From Purshia tridentata (lineage: Eukaryota; Streptophyta; Magnoliopsida; Rosales; Rosaceae): a stretch of DNA of 59,871 nt. The stretch is taken from assembly GCA_003254885.1 (NCBI GenBank), contig QANT01005487.1, positions 1 through 59,871 of the forward strand, read 5' to 3'. Shown here piece by piece: positions 40,327 through 52,070 of this stretch (within the stretch, counting starts at the first letter, position 1; every line of letters starts with the position of its first letter). The position numbers and the translations under genes are program-made. The notes under the pieces were generated by a model that worked only from the letters and a program-made list of their open reading frames with translations, searched no databases and was not told where the DNA came from.

Positions 40327-43300
40327 TTACCTCGGTACACGGGTGATAATATAGCGTCCCTTTTCTAAATCGTATATAGTCTTTAACTGTGGTTTCCGAG
40401 ATTTCAATAGAAAGAATACAGCAAAAACAGCTATTAAAAGAAATGCAAAGAAAGAAAAATAGGTGACTGACTCATTTCCAACAACTTGGCCCAGATTATC
40501 AGCTTCCCATTCAAGGGGCTCCAGCATTGTTTCAACAATAAAAGCTCCAAGTGTCCAATCTTGGAGAATGTTTCCAGTCTGATTTGTAAATCCAACCCTG
40601 AAGAGAATAACAATGTCATTAACTTAAACATTGCAAAAAACTAAAAAAGGCTTCCCCCTTAAACAACTTTCAGTTCAGGCATGCTAAATCACATTATTTA
40701 GTATTGTATAGGTTTAAATGAAAGATGTAATAAGGATAGTTCCACAAAATGCAGTAAATCAGTTTTGAAGACATGCAGAGTGCCTATGAAGCCTTCGACA
40801 TTGCAGAAATGCATTCTTTGTTATTATAATACGCATGCATTAACATTGAAAATATTAGCTGTATAGCTCATCACGTTTCCAGCAGCTTGTTGATAGACTC
40901 GGCTGAATCTATTAGATACATAAAGAATATGGATCAAGATTACTACCATGCCTGCAAGTATAAAGAGAACACACCTTCTCTCATCCATGGGAATTCCTAG
41001 ACTGTCATGCAACAGTGCCACCATATATGCAGATGAGAAACAATATTTCAACAGATCTAAATCATCAATGGTCTGATGTTGATTTTTCTGTTTATCCCAA
41101 TCATCCTCACAGTAATGTTGACCTGCCGCCTCCAATTCAAACAAGGAAGCCCTGGGAACCAGCCCAAAAAGCTGTACAAGGTTGAACAACAGACAAGATT
41201 ATCAGATTAAAACTAAAAAGGCACCTGAAATAATGTAAAAAGCATGCAATTTATACATAGATGAATCCAACAGTAAAACTTCAAATATAATTTAATTTTA
41301 TCTTTGGAATGTCCTTCCACTCCAGTTTATGTAGATTCAAGTAAAATTATGGTTACAACAGACTTCCAACGTAAAATTAGCCTTGCAAAAAGAGAATTCA
41401 TTTGTGTCACACGCTCTTTATAATTGTCACTTAATTTACCGTGGTATACATTAATCTATGTAAGCTAACTTTCAAATTAGGTCGAAGGGAACCATTGATA
41501 TCTTCTAATGATTGCACACTTATGCATTGGTGGGTACATATTTCTAATTTCTGGGGAATACTTACCAAGGTGAGTTCTACAAGACACTAGTTTCCTGGAA
41601 CCTAGAACAGCCTTCAAGGACATGATATAAAGCCACATTTCTCGGCATTCCCCGCTATGCTAGCTCTTATATTTTAATTCTAAGTTTTAACATTCATTCG
41701 GCTGTTGCGTAGGTTGTCTGAGACCTCGATTGCTAGAAAAGCGTCCTTGAGATTGAGACAAAAATACTTTGGTACTTTCCCTTCTATCTTGTCTTGGAAT
41801 TTGGCCTTGTTGACAGTTTGAGATAATCAAGTAAATATGTGCTGTTTTTAAGAGTTCAGGCCTTAAGGAACCAGAGATTTCTAACAGATAAGACCAGGTA
41901 TTATTTCGTTTGTGCAAGCAGGGACTTCTAGCCCCCTTTCTAAATAAAAATTTAAGTGAACCATTTTTGCAAGCAGGTTTAAACTCATTCAAATTTGACT
42001 TACTGAAGAGAATGGGTGTGAGGGTAAATGTAAAACTCACAAGTCCTGTTCAGATATCTTGAGCAAGTGTTGTTCCCTTGTGCACTATTACTTATCAAGA
42101 TAAATCCCTGATTTCTAGGATTGCACACAATGAGCTAAGCTGCAGGCGAAGGCTGGACTCACACCCGAGCCATTTGGGCTTGTTTATTAACCGCAGAAGC
42201 CTAGTCCAAAGTATAATAAAGAAGACCATCCAAGTTCCAGGCACTACATGAAGAGTCTTTGCAATAAATGTGAAGAAATCTAGACATCTATCCCAAAACC
42301 ACTTGGCTATAGGAGAAGTAGCCCAAGACCATTATAAGCCAATATGCAAGGCCTCACATTTTTGATGTGGGATCTTTCACTCAATATGCCTCCGCACGTG
42401 TAACGTCATTCAAGCCTAACTCATGAACAATTTATATTGGGTGACGTGTGAGCACGTGTGGATGTTTGACACAACACATGGATAGCCTGCTCTAATATTA
42501 CAAAGAAATCTAAGCATCTATTCCAAAACCAATTGGCAATAAGAGGAGTAGCCCAAGACTCTTATAAACCAATATGCAAAGCCTCACATTTTCAATGTGG
42601 GATCTTTCTCTCAACAAAATGCAATTTATGCATTTATTTTAGATTGTTCTAGTCTTATATTTACTGTCTTGATTCTCTTTATGTCCTAATATCAATGTAT
42701 TAAGTGTCAAGAGATGTCTTTTAGAATTCCAAGGTGTATTAAAGCGGGTCTTATTGTTCATGTACCAATGGCCCTATAAAAGGGCTACTTTGTAATCTTT
42801 GAAATGAAGTTAATGGTGAAAGAAATTTGGGTATGTGTGACGCATAAGTCGACCTGGAGTGATTACAAGCCACCTTCGGTGAGATGCCGATAGCCGTTGT
42901 GAAGCTAAATTTTCTCTTTTTCTATTGGAGTGATTCCAATACACCTTTGGTGCAATGCCAAAGGTCAAAGTGAGTGAGGATCTATCTTCTCTTTCCATAC
43001 TCTTTACTATTGTCCTACATCAATTAAGCTTGCCTCGGCTAATCTAGGGGGATTGCAAGCCTATGTATAATAGAAAAGAGACATATTTTCAAGTCTTAAT
43101 AATATTTTTACTTACAAAATCATTTATTTCTCTTCAATAAGTGGCTATTATTTTCAATGACCATATGCAAACTACTTTCAAAATCTATATGAATGCTGAA
43201 AAAACTTCTCTTCAAACTTGAAACCCTTGTTGGCAAGTCTTCTTGTTACATACATCCATAAGGTTCCACTTCAAGTCTTCAACTCAAGGCCATGATGCCT

Positions 43301-46300
43301 AAAGAGAAATTAGTACTCTATCACAAAGACTGCCAAATAAAAGTGTAATGCTTTTCCAAATCCCTAACGAAGATTTTTGGCAGTCACTTTATACATATTT
43401 ACATTATCTTATACGAAAGGTAGAATCAAATAGAGAAGATTGTTCACATGTCACCAGAAACAATTAGTACCCAAAATATAATAAACCTGAAACTCCTGGC
43501 AACTAAATCCCAACAAATAATATGAATTTATGTCATTTTTTACCAACCTCAGATGTAAATAAGAAGCTCTCCGTAGAAACTTGTTTTCCCCGTAACTCAA
43601 AAGGAAGGGATGAGAAACTTCTGCAAGGTGTGTGGATGCATTTATCTGCAGTTTATGATGAACAGCTATTAAGAAATATCTTTTGCATACAAGTAACCTA
43701 GATTCTCAAAAAGACCTCAATACATCAAACAGACATCTTTTCGAACATAAAGCTTACAAAAACATCATTTATCGGAAAATAAAAATGATATAAGAGAGAA
43801 TAAAGGCAAAGAATATGCCTAAGAAGAATATAGGTAGATATATTTTATCAAATTTATCAATAAGCAGGCATTAAATTCTTTCTTAAAATCCTGATTAGGG
43901 TACCAATTACAAACAATAGAGATGTAATCATTTAGTATATTACCATATTTTCCAATCCAGTAGATATGCTAATTACGAATAAATGTATCAAATCGCAGTT
44001 TACACTCATTCCAATTTGACTGTAGAGGTGATTTGGATTAGATTGGATATGGTTTTTGGGGACCAAGTTGGTGTATTGGGGAAGATACTTATGCGACAAG
44101 CTTTTTATCAGAAAAATCAAAGGGGCAGAGAGTGACAAAGTAAGAGGTTATTTAGTGACCTTATATAATACGCTAATTAATTGATGTATAACTACATAGT
44201 GCAGTTTATACGCTGTTTTGTTAGGGCAGAGGTGATCTGGAGTTGATTAGATAGGTTTTTATTCTCAAACTAATGGGAAGAGGGTTTTCCTAATGCGAGG
44301 TAGATAGCTCTTGCGAGGGTAGTATCACTCAGGTTTTGTGTGTGTGAGCGCGCATGTGTGTGCTTTATTTCAAAATAATCCCAGCACTCATCCGCAAAAT
44401 ATGCATGTGCCTGGAAATTTTCTTGCTCCTTATAAAACTTCCAAGAAAGATTTCTTTCCTAAATCGTTGATATTTATTAGTTTGGGCTTACAGCTTACTC
44501 CCTTTCAGAGAGGCAACATAATTAAAAGTTCCGTTGTTGCCACTACTGGCATATGCAATAGTGAAAGTTAGAAAGAGGCCAAGTAGTAGCGTTTATACCT
44601 TGCCAAGTAGTTTATTGCACAAACCTATCAATAAAACAAGAATCTTCTTTCTTGAATTATGTCTCTCTCGAATCTCAATAGCATCTTGAACCATAAGTCA
44701 TATAATCACTTGGTGACATTTTAGATATTTCTTCTGCTCTCAATGCTAGACAACTTAAAATGTAAAGATAATATAATATTTTAAAGAAAAATCCCCCATT
44801 AAACTGTCAACAGAAGCAGAAAGCCAATGAAAAGTAGATACCAGCACAAGATAACTGAATTTCAAATGAAAATCAAGATCAGAAACTCATGATTCTGAAG
44901 GAGCAGAAGATGATGCTACCTTTGCTTCTCTTTAATAATGCCAAAACTTCAGATTTGCATGCAGAAAAGTTTCCACCCATTGAGGACGCAACAAGTTGTG
45001 TATCACTTGCATTTGCTGTCAGATTATATCCTCTAGGAATACAAGGGTTACCAAGACTTCCCTCTTTTGAAATTGAGACTACATACCAAGTGAGTAATTT
45101 TTATAACATCAGCAACAGATTTTAAAAGCAAAATATAGCATGTGCATGGAGTCATTCTGATGACTCAATCCAAAAAAAGGCCAATACATGCAACAGATTA
45201 AACCACCAAGATACTGCATGTTAAGATTTGTTTCATACCAAATATATGTTTGTATGGTTTTTACTTGTTTCAACATTAAACTATTAATCACCTGAACCAA
45301 CCACCACCGGATAAGTAGGTATAAGTAGCAATGAAGAGAAATAGCGACCGCACACAAGGCAATGGATGCAAATATAATCAAACCTAGGAAGCATGGACAT
45401 TGTCATGGGGAATATGGATACATTACAACGTGGATATGATGATAAGAGAGTTTTCAAAAATTAGGGCACACATGTAAGGATACTTATAATAATAAAATAA
45501 GAATTTTATAATGACCCTTAAGGATCATTATGACCCTAAAATAACGGTCAATAATGACTCTAAAGCATTCCTATGTTTTTACTCCCAAGTTACAACTGTG
45601 TCCATTGACATGCTACATTGGTTGCATTCTAACATTGACAGTGTTCATTATCATGCCAAGATTCGGTTCAATGCATTAAAGTGTCTCTTATACTTGTTAG
45701 TTAGTCTTTATGTCAGTTGTGCATTTATTTTTGAGTTCTTATTTGTCAAAATGTTTTCAATTCTCAATCCAATGCATATGAAAAGCAAGACATAACTTTA
45801 TACACTATTAAGAAATGTGAATAAAAAAATTCCATGACAATACGATAAAGATATATTTTGCTGCCTAGGAATGACCCAAGCATTAGGTAGACCCCAACGA
45901 GCTCTAGCAACTAAAACTAGTTATTATTATAAAATAAATTGCAATAAATGCAATTAGCTTTAATAATGTAAAATATCAGTATGCACCACAGATGTTTTAC
46001 CAACAGAAAAGATAAAGTTAATTTTTTAACATTAAAAAATAACAAAACAAAAAGGACCTGAACCAATGGTGTGAATGAAAAAGTAGAACCCAAGCATCAT
46101 CAGTTCATAAACCAATATCCACAAGCAATTGAAGTCATGCAATAAATAGTTTAGTATATAATTATAGTTGTTTAAAGTACCATGAAATCAACTTTTATCC
46201 AATGGTACCAAAAAAGAGAAAGGTCAACAGATCGTACAAGGCGTCTCTCTGGAATTTTGCAGCTCATATAGTGATTCCCAAGCTGCATCCTGTACAACAA

Positions 46301-48266
46301 AATATATGGTTTTCAGATCATTTGGTCAAGGAGCTTCCTCTGTATTGTCAAAAATTTCCAACATGATAAAGTAAGTAAATTTCAAGGTAATTGCAAAAAT
46401 TTACAAAGCAGTATAAAAGATAAACACCAGCTATTATCATTAGCCATCTATCCATATTTGAGGGGGAGAAAAAAATTAATAAAAAATACAAGTAATTCCA
46501 ATTCATCGAGTACAATCCAAATATACTACATCCGCAAAAATGTCATTGATGTTTAATTCATCATGCTGTAAATCACATAACCAATGAATTAGCATCTGCT
46601 TCGAATTTTATAAGATAACTCAAGTTTCCTAATGATATCAACAGGAAACAATACTTTTCTATTACCTATGCTATCCTAATCCTATCAAATTCTACAAAAT
46701 ATACATACGTAGTTGATCACACACATTTGCATTGGCACATATACTAATTAGACACAGATATAGATTAAGCAGAAAGTGTATAAAATCAAAGAGAGCATAA
46801 ATTGAGCTATATATTTAGATATTGCCCAATATATTTGAGACAGTTGTCAATGAATGAAATTTCCCCAACAGTCTTATAATTTCAAAACCAATATACAAGG
46901 GAATCTAGATGCAAAAACCTGGCCAAATTGAGGCAAGTTCTGACTATAAAGGTGGTAAGTAACTCCAAACAGTTTGATAATTCGAGACGGAGAATATTTC
47001 ACTTCTAGAGTTTCTTTTTGGGCAAAGGTAACCTGCAAGTGTTACATGTTCATCTATTAATACATAAATACACAGACAAACTGTAAACTGTTTAGAAATG
47101 GTAGACACATTGGTAAATGAAAGAAACCTGCAAAGAAGTCCCACCAAGTTCAACAACCCCAGTGGTTTCCTGAGGCTCACTCTTCAATGTTCCAAGGGCG
47201 TAGTTGGCACTGACCCAAGCATAAACCCCTTGTTCTTCACCTGTGTACCAAATCACAATTGAGTAATTTAGCCAAGCCCTAAGATCTAATGGCTCTTTCA
47301 GGGAAAAATTTGACCGAAAAAAAAAGCCAAAATTTGTGTCAATTAAAGACTTTTAGTCCTTTTTTAAGATTTTCAGTTTGAACCCTTTCCAAGGTGGAGC
47401 TCAAGCACTACTCAAGGGTTAAATTCCTCAACTAAAAAAAACACTCAAAATATTTAATTTAAACTAAAAAAGGCTGGTTTAACGAATATAAACATTGGGC
47501 AGTGCTCAGCTCGAGGACTGTTCGAGAAACACATTTCAAAAGGAGCTCGAGCAGTACTGGAAGTTAAAATTCTCAAAATCTAACAAAAAGACTGAATCTT
47601 TAATGTTAAAAAAAAAAAAAAAAAAACCCTTACTGTTTNAAAAAAAAAAGCCCCTTACTGTTTTGCTGCATTATAATTTGGTATTAGATCCTAATTTTGT
47701 AAAACTTAAAAAGGCAAGTTTTCAAAATTTGGCCTAGCTCAGTAGTTGAATTGACCTGTAATCACTCTGGCCCACTCGTCCTTGAACCAAAACCCCGAAG
47801 ACCTCAGCACCTTTCTACACGACTCCAGAAGCTTGTCAGTCACCTCCAACTCCGCACCGGCGAGGAGGAGCATCTTCGTGTTCCCCCGTTGCTTTTTGGG
47901 CACGTGCTGCTTAGCAAACTGAATTAACGGCCTGAGCAAGCCGCCGGCGCGGTCTGGGCGGGCGGAGAAGGCGGAGAGAGCGGGGCGGGTCTTGGTGGAG
48001 CTGGAGGGCGCGGTTCCGTCGAGAAAGTGGAAGACCCGGATCCGGGTGGCGGCGGGGCGGGCGGAGATGATGACGGCGAAGAGTGTGGATTCGGAGGGCG
48101 AGAATTTGTGGGAGATGTGGAGTTTGTGGGCGGTGGAGAGGAGGTAGAAGAGGCAGGGGAGAGTGAGAAGAGAGAGGAAGGGGATGAGGCATTTGGAGTG
48201 GAAGCGAAGGCGAGAGGTGGGATTGGATTGTGTCTTGGATTGGATTTGGAGGGCAGACAAGTCCAT
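40327..48266 (-). CDS. apyrase 6-like protein (GDA1/CD39 family), likely catalytically impaired
   Basis: Eight exons on the minus strand: 48266-47756, 47240-47128, 47032-46919, 46289-46238, 45078-44920, 43645-43548, 41171-40975, 40597-40327. Total 1515 nt, in frame, 504 residues. A membrane anchor lies at residues 26-45 and a second one near the C-terminus (TYFSFFAFLLIAVFAVFFLL). The tail RKPQLKTIYDLEKGRYI and the overall order match plant apyrase 6. These enzymes hydrolyse nucleoside di- and triphosphates in the secretory pathway or outside the cell. ACR4 (VELGGTSLQ) and ACR5 (YCFSSAY) are kept. ACR1 reads VIISARPAATR where the family has a D-G-G-S-T-G type loop, ACR2 reads LLLAGAE where TAGxR is expected, and the ACR3 Glu before GVYAW is Gln174. 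So catalysis is doubtful. The donor of exon 4 is inferred from frame. Intron 6 holds a TRIM-like element. Confidence 0.85.
42268..42616 (-). mobile_element. TRIM-like element with two short LTRs in apyrase intron 6
   Basis: Two direct copies of ~119 bp (42268-42386 and 42498-42616) share AAGAAATCTARRCATCTATYCC, GTAGCCCAAGA, CCAATATGCAA and ATGTGGGATCTTTC. On the minus strand each starts TGTTGAGAG/TATTGAGTG, and the sequence after the first LTR reads ATTAGAGCAGG, close to a methionine-tRNA primer site. The internal part is only ~111 bp. This is the layout of a terminal-repeat retrotransposon in miniature. Confidence 0.65.
42640..43025 (+). repeat. possible solo LTR in apyrase intron 6
   Basis: The segment has a CTATAAAAGGG promoter-like box at about 42773-42783 and a TGTAATCTTTGAAATGAAG leader. 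It ends with a CCTACATCA terminus near 43014-43022, as in copia LTRs. It also holds two diverged copies of a GGAGTGATTMCAA...CCTTYGGTG phrase (42857 and 42926). Boundaries are not fixed. Confidence 0.35.
43991..44310. repeat. diverged tandem duplication in apyrase intron 5
   Basis: GCAGTTTA...GCAGAGGTGAT(T/C)TGGA-type sequence recurs about 210 bp apart (near 43995 and 44202), with similar downstream order. Copies are old and gapped. Confidence 0.4.
47605..47662. other. duplicated poly-A tract with an ambiguous base
   Basis: Two A-runs, each followed by CC(C)CTTACTGTTT, are separated by an N at 47639. It lies in apyrase intron 1. The N suggests uncertain assembly or consensus in a homopolymer. 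Confidence 0.8.
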
Positions 48267-48782
48267 CGGGACGAGCTTTCAGGTTCAGGTCTCTGCTCTT
48301 CTTCGCTACATTTGGTTTTCGAGGGCACCGGGCCGGCAGGGGTCAGTATGCAAATTTGCAATGGATGTGCAGACCGTACTGTGTCCAAACCAAATCTCTA
48401 TTTTTGTATTCTGTATTCTTCTTTTTGGGAAATGGTCCAAATAATGGGATTTGGGTGTCATTTTTCTATATTTCTTTTAAATATAGGGATAAATTTTGGG
48501 AACAATTAAATTTGGTGAAGAACTTTTCAATTCTAAAGTTAAAATTTTTCTCAAATCATATAAAATTCGTTTGAGAAGTCACACTCATTCTTGGCCAAAA
48601 AACAAAAATCTCATTCATTCAATTAATTTGAAGAAATTTGTAGAGAAATATACGGGGAAGACTTTAGATAATGGTTGGAGCTATGTCTTATGTTGTTTTT
48701 TATTAATTTTAAATTTGAGTAGATGTTTAGGGAAAAACTTGAGATATTCTAAATGGTTCATTGTTAACTTGTTATATTTTCG
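48267..48782. other. upstream region of the apyrase gene
   Basis: Promoter and leader of the minus-strand apyrase should lie here. Plus-strand ORFs (48027-48574) are the antisense of exon 1 plus chance extension. Confidence 0.5.
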
Positions 48783-48888
48783 GTAACTTTTTTTAAACCC
48801 CCTAATTACCAAAAAAATTTTCTAAGCCCTCACCTATTTAAAAACTCTCCCAAAACCCCCTAAAACTTATAATGCCTCTTTTGTCCTT

Positions 48889-48960
48889 CTGACGCGCGCT
48901 GACACGGACTGACGTGCACTGACACGCTCTGACGCGCACGCTGACACGGACTGACGCGTG
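48889..48960. repeat. CTGAC(A/G)CG-type short tandem repeat
   Basis: The words CTGACACGGACTGACG, CTGACACGCTCTGACG and CTGACACGGACTGACG alternate for ~70 bp. The stretch is far more GC-rich than the surroundings. Confidence 0.75.
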
Positions 48961-48980
48961 CCCAGTATAACTGTATTTTA

Positions 48981-49062
48981 ATACAGTTACACTTCAACAC
49001 AGTTACACTTCAACACAGTTACACTTCAATACAGTTACACTTTAATACAGTTACACAGTCAC
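48981..49062. repeat. 16-bp minisatellite, five copies
   Basis: ACAGTTACACTTCAAC-type units start at 48983, 48999, 49015, 49031 and 49047. Looser copies of CAGTTACAC continue to about 49290. Confidence 0.9.
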
Positions 49063-49700
49063 TGAAATTGAAACTGAATTTTTAAAAAATAGTTACATTG
49101 AAACTCAATTTCAGAAATACAATTACACTAAACAATAACTACAAATAATTACACTATTATTTTTTAACAAGAAAAAAACCTTGCAGGCCCATAAAAAAAA
49201 AATTATACATTCACTAAAAAAACAGTTACACATTCACTAAACAAACAGTTACACCTTCATTAAAAAAAAATAGTTACATCTTCACTAAATAACCTAAATT
49301 CAGTTTCACTTGAAACTGAAAACAATTTCACTGAAAAATACAGTTTTTAGTGAAACTGAATTAATAAAATCAACAAAACTCAAACCCTAGGCTATGTTGT
49401 CTGATTTTAAACTCAAATCCTAAGCTATGATGCCAGTGTGGCAGAATCATGGGAATGAAGTTAGCGTGCGACGTTTGGACCGTTGAAGATGAAACAAAAC
49501 CCGCTCATTTCTAAGACTTCAACCAACTTACCCTCGAAACAGAGTCCAACCCAGCCGTCGTGACTGCGTCGTCTCCCTCTGTTTTTTGTGTTTCACACGA
49601 ATCAAAACATTCAAAACCCATTTTCCCAAAAGCAAAGCAGTCTCAGATATGTTGTTGATGAGCCATGTCACCCTCGAATGAGAGAGATTATGATTTATGA

Positions 49701-50012
49701 ATGGATCTGAGTCTATCTAGGAGCAGGAGGCGACTATCACCATCACCAACACGTCACCCAACTATTCTAGCCACTCGGGTCGACCCATCTAAATCCGGGT
49801 TCAGTACGATGAATTTTATGAAGATCCTTGCTGTTCTTTTGGCATCTCTGCCAGTTCTCGTCACCCTCTCTCTGGTTCTCCGGAGCCCACCTCCAGATCG
49901 AATCAGAGGGTTCGCAGACGCCAGGGTTTTGGAACGAGCGGCTCCAAAGGGCAACTCATCGCTTGCAGGATATAATCGGAATATTAAAAATAAGAAGGTC
50001 AAATCTAGCTAG
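49701..50012 (+). CDS. unrecognised ORF inside the MULE-like element
   Basis: A 103-codon ORF with a basic Ser/Arg-rich start and one hydrophobic segment (MKILAVLLASLPVLVTLSLV), then a Pro/Arg-rich stretch. It is more GC-rich than the rest of the element, which suggests a captured host gene fragment as in Pack-MULEs. I do not recognise the parent gene, and it may not be translated. Confidence 0.3.
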   Translation: MDLSLSRSRRRLSPSPTRHPTILATRVDPSKSGFSTMNFMKILAVLLASLPVLVTLSLVLRSPPPDRIRGFADARVLERAAPKGNSSLAGYNRNIKNKKVKSS

Positions 50013-50136
50013 GTATAAGTTGACCAGGGGGTTTTGGAAGAGTTTAAGTTCATAATAGGGGGTTTTGGGAGAGGTTGATTTAAGGTGGAGGTTTAGAGAG
50101 AATCCAGCTCTAAATTGGGGGTTTATAAACATTTAC

Positions 50137-51900
50137 ATAATATATATTATCCTATATATATATATATAGGTATATCTCAATTGTACCAATATCTGAGTTG
50201 GTATATATATATATTTTTTTCTTACTTGTGTGTTTATTTTTTATGAATTAATGTATTTTTTTATTGTATAATATAAACGGATATTATCATTTATTATTTC
50301 AAATTAAAAAATATAAAAACTAGATAATCTTGAATATTTTAATTAAAAATGTCTGAACGGATATTATCTTTCATAATTTTTAAAATTAATTCATATTAAT
50401 TATCTTAATTTTAAGAGATAATATGAGTTAAAATTTTAAAAGGTCTATTTTTTGGAACTCAATATAAAAAATTGAATTTAAGTATTAATGTAAATTTCTA
50501 AATGGTTTTAGTTCAAGTGACCCTTCAAAATTGAATCTATTTCTAATTATCTGTAAAAGAAAATGAAGGGAAATTATTTTGATAATTCCGAATGCATCAG
50601 TTTTGGCTTATTGTTCTATTCAAAGAAGCAAATAAAAACTTGCATTCCAAGACCCATCACTTCTATGCAAGAGGCCGGCACCAAGCCTAGTTTATGTTCA
50701 ATCAGACCATGACTCATCAAATGGAAGCTCTTAATCAATCAAACTCTAAAAATTGCAACAAAATTAAAATGGTGTCTTTTACCTTGACTCCGGCTGTCCC
50801 ATATTTTGGATTTTCCTATTGAAGGAGTACTTATATATGGTCTTTCTGTTTTTACATTAAGACCAAGGAAATAGAGAAACAAAATATGCTCTCGGCTCCA
50901 CCTTCTTTTGCAAATCAAAGAGAGAAGAAGAACCAAGCTATTGTACTATCTGGAAGTGACCTTTCCTTCTCAAAGTCTCGGCAATGGAGCACAATAAACA
51001 CTACTACAAAATAGTAAATATATACCTTCTTATGCCAGTTGTTTTAAAATGATTTATTAACTTTTCCAATTTAACTACAAATTCATTAAATCCCATAAAA
51101 ACTGATATATAAATAAAAACTTATAATCCTAAGCCAAAATGCGGTAGGTACTACCCACACTTAACTTTTGTTTTTAATACAACAGATCTGCCTCCAAAAC
51201 ACTTAACACTTAATTAACACCAGTCAACAGTGCTCCCATCAAAACTCACTCCAGCGATCGAACCCACTCCTTCATCCTCGTCGATCTTATGGTCATCAAT
51301 CATCATCTCATGGCCATCGTCCATCTCCTAGCCATCTCCTTCATTGTTAGTCGCGCGCAAGTGTGGCCGGGTTGAGTGTTGAGTCTGGACGAATGGTATG
51401 GTTTTGGTTTTTTTATCTTTATTTTTTCAAATTTAGGGTTTGTAATTCTATCTTCATTTCTCTTCTTCTTACTCTGTGCCTCCATTATTGATTTTAGGGT
51501 TTGGGTCTTCCTCAAAGTTAGGGATTTCTTTATTTTTCTATAGGGGTTTCCAAAATTGTTGGTTTATATTTTATGGAATATTGAATTTAACCTGCTTGTT
51601 TGTGGATTATGGTCTATTATATAATTGTTATGACAAGAAATTGCATGGGTACTGCGGTTTTGTTAATTTTTTCAAACTAGCTATTGTGTTTTTGTGGGAA
51701 TTGGGTATTGGGTTAGATTGATACCACCACCCAGCTTTGAGAGATCAAAACACCAAATTGGCTGAAAAATAATCCTAGAAAATTGGGATTACCCTTAGGA
51801 AAAATCAAGAGCTTAAGTGAAAGGGAAATTGGGGGAAATTCACAAAATTGTTTCCCGAACTCGGAATAGCACAAAACTCGTACCATGAGGTCTGTGGGCA
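50137..51900. other. intergenic, no gene recognised
   Basis: AT-rich, with AT dinucleotide tracts at 50154-50168 and 50202-50213. Short ORFs carry no motifs. The right part passes into LTR-derived sequence without a clear border. Confidence 0.5.
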
Positions 51901-52070
51901 TGACTCTACATTTCTAAGCTTTCACTTTGGTTAAAGTCAAAGTCAACATTTGGTCAACTATCCCAAAGCATGGTGAAAAAATATGATTTTTTGCCAATAA
52001 ATTTCTAGAAAAATTCTAAAATAAATTTGGAATTTTCCGGGGTCTCACAAAATCAATGCAATAATAATTA

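Larger units (their letters stand above)
48783..50136. mobile_element. non-autonomous MULE-like element with internal repeats
   Basis: The left end (GTAACTTTTTTTAAACCCCC) and the reverse complement of the right end (GTAAATGTTTATAAACCCCC) match. Further in, both arms share CTCTCCCAAAACCCCCTA, so the terminal inverted repeat is ~90 bp and worn. No convincing 9-bp duplication is seen. The interior holds a GACRCG-rich repeat, a 16-bp minisatellite and a GC-rich ORF. Confidence 0.55.

Noticed and set aside
47911..48509. Several long ORFs on both strands over apyrase exon 1
   Set aside because: They come from the GC-rich exon in other frames; only the frame giving DEWARVITG joins in frame to the following exons.
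49701..50012. Signal-peptide-bearing secreted host protein
   Set aside because: The hydrophobic segment is internal, the ORF lies inside a transposon, and no family is recognised; kept only as a low-confidence captured fragment.
51303..51515. Left end of the reverse LTR at an AGTGT/TGAG site near 51370
   Set aside because: AGTGT also follows the right end at 55297, but the sequence inside does not resemble the 3' end of the related LTR, so the match is probably chance.
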